Origin: an uncultured Rhodanobacteraceae bacterium
GTDB lineage: Bacteria; Pseudomonadota; Gammaproteobacteria; Xanthomonadales; Rhodanobacteraceae
Assembly (NCBI GenBank): GCA_937902695.1
Contig: CALFNI010000184.1
Span: 1 to 5,761, forward strand
Reading direction: 5' to 3'
DNA length: 5,761 nucleotides
The notes beneath the pieces were generated by a model. That model was given only the letters and a program-made list of their open reading frames with translations, ran no database searches and had not been told where the DNA came from. The translations under genes were made by a program, and so were the position numbers. The stretch's first letter is position 1, and every line of letters begins with the position of its first letter. Positions 5,001 through 5,761 of the stretch are shown piece after piece.

Positions 5001-5761
5001 TCACAGTGTCGGCAGCGCCGACGGATTCTTTAGCGCGGCGAGCGCCTCGCGCATCGGCGCCGAATCGGCGATGTGCGCGAGCTTGGCCGCATAGGCCGGA
5101 TCGGTCGCATAGCCGCCGCGCTGGAGCGCGGCCGCGAAGCCCCTGACGTTGTCGCCGTGGCCGAGCGCGGCCGAATAGCGCGGATTGCCGGCGATGAGGT
5201 CGGCATAGTCGTTGAACGCGGCCGTCGGCGAGCTGTAGGCGCGAAAGCTGTCGACGCGGCGAACGGCGACGCCGTCCTCGTATTCGGTCGTCGCGACGCG
5301 CGCCTTCGCGCCGTCCCAGCTCGACCCCGCCTTGATGCCGAAGAGATTGTTGCTGCTCGCGCCGTTCGTGGCGCGCGGCATGTGCCTGCCCCAGCCCGTT
5401 TCGAGCGCGGCGTGCGCGAGCACGGCGCGCACCGAGACGCCGAGCTTGTCGGCTGCCGCCTGCGCGGCCGGCAGCATCGTCCTGACGAACTCCGCCGCAT
5501 TCGCGGGCAACGCCTTGCCGATCTTGCCGACGGTGCCGTTCGATGCGCCGTCAATCGCGGTCAGCGCGGCGTGCCAGACGGGCCTGAGGCCGTTCCTGAG
5601 CGTCGTCGCATCGTCGGCGATCGACCGGTGTGTCGGCGTCGCCGACGAGTCCGCGCCTTCGAGCTTCTGCATCGCGGCGGGCCGTTGCGGCAGCGGATTC
5701 AACGCGTGCGGCGTCGAGGCGGCGTCCTTCACGTCATGCCCGAGCAGCTGGCGCTCGAGCA
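5001..5761 (-). CDS. flgJ: Flagellar rod-cap and peptidoglycan hydrolase FlgJ, partial (5' end outside window)
   Basis: FlgJ has an N-terminal rod-capping domain and, in beta- and gammaproteobacteria, a C-terminal glucosaminidase (GH73) domain that opens the periplasmic peptidoglycan for the rod. The frame is open to the window edge. Its first visible residues, LERQLLGHDV, look like the end of the capping domain, so the GTG at 5732 is an internal codon, not the start. About 75 low-complexity linker residues follow. Counting from that GTG codon, the hydrolase domain spans about 80-227. It contains VLAHAALETGWGRHMPR (104-120) with the presumed catalytic Glu111, NNLFGIKA (128-135), TTEYEDG (148-154) and FNDYADLI (173-180). 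Glu150 and Asp175 lie 39 and 64 residues after Glu111, the same spacing as Glu184, Glu223 and Asp248 in Salmonella FlgJ as I recall them, so the enzyme looks intact. GGYATDPAYAAKL (206-218) is also typical of the family. No cysteine is present. It is the promoter-proximal visible gene of the flgJKL operon. Confidence 0.95.
   Translation of the reverse strand, partial: LERQLLGHDVKDAASTPHALNPLPQRPAAMQKLEGADSSATPTHRSIADDATTLRNGLRPVWHAALTAIDGASNGTVGKIGKALPANAAEFVRTMLPAAQAAADKLGVSVRAVLAHAALETGWGRHMPRATNGASSNNLFGIKAGSSWDGAKARVATTEYEDGVAVRRVDSFRAYSSPTAAFNDYADLIAGNPRYSAALGHGDNVRGFAAALQRGGYATDPAYAAKLAHIADSAPMREALAALKNPSALPTL

Noticed and set aside
5001..5732. flgJ as a complete 243-residue gene starting at GTG 5732
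   Set aside because: The frame remains open upstream to the window edge with a plausible FlgJ sequence (LERQLLGHDV), and the rod-capping domain expected before the hydrolase would be missing. The GTG is an internal valine codon.

Overview
The window is a GC-rich stretch that looks betaproteobacterial, most likely Burkholderia or a close relative. This is judged from codon usage dominated by G or C at third positions and from the style of the flagellar proteins. It carries one continuous block of late flagellar genes, all transcribed on the minus strand. Read in the direction of transcription, the order is flgJ (5' end outside the window), flgK, flgL, fliC and fliD (3' end outside the window). 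No RNA gene, mobile element, CRISPR array or plus-strand gene is supported; the long plus-strand and alternative-frame ORFs are GC-driven shadows.

Layout. Positions 5761-5001 hold the end of the rod-capping domain and the glucosaminidase domain of FlgJ. Twenty-eight bases later comes flgK (4972-3101), and five bases after that flgL (3095-1893), so flgJ-flgK-flgL reads as one operon. It ends at a strong intrinsic terminator (1847-1788). A 382-base intergenic region (1511-1892) then holds, in the direction of transcription, this terminator, an 11-base inverted repeat, three A-tracts roughly in helical phase, and a clear sigma-28 (FliA-type) promoter. That promoter drives fliC (1510-683), a short 275-residue flagellin. 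After fliC come two hairpins without a U-tract, then fliD (565 to the window edge).

How the genes work together. FlgJ caps the growing rod and cuts peptidoglycan so it can pass. FlgK and FlgL form the hook-filament junction. FliC polymerises into the filament under the FliD cap. All are exported through the flagellar type III apparatus, apart from the still-debated route of FlgJ. None of the visible protein sequence contains cysteine, as is usual for flagellar axial proteins.

Main anomalies. fliD contains an in-frame amber codon (131-133) after 144 codons, and FliD-like sequence resumes in exactly the same frame beyond it. So fliD is either interrupted by a point nonsense mutation or affected by a local sequence error. 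The linkage flgJ-K-L-fliC-fliD, with a small flagellin, resembles the lateral (Flag-2 or laf) type of flagellar cluster rather than a primary system with flgKL and fliCD at separate loci. This suggests a secondary flagellar system, but it is inferred from gene order and size only.
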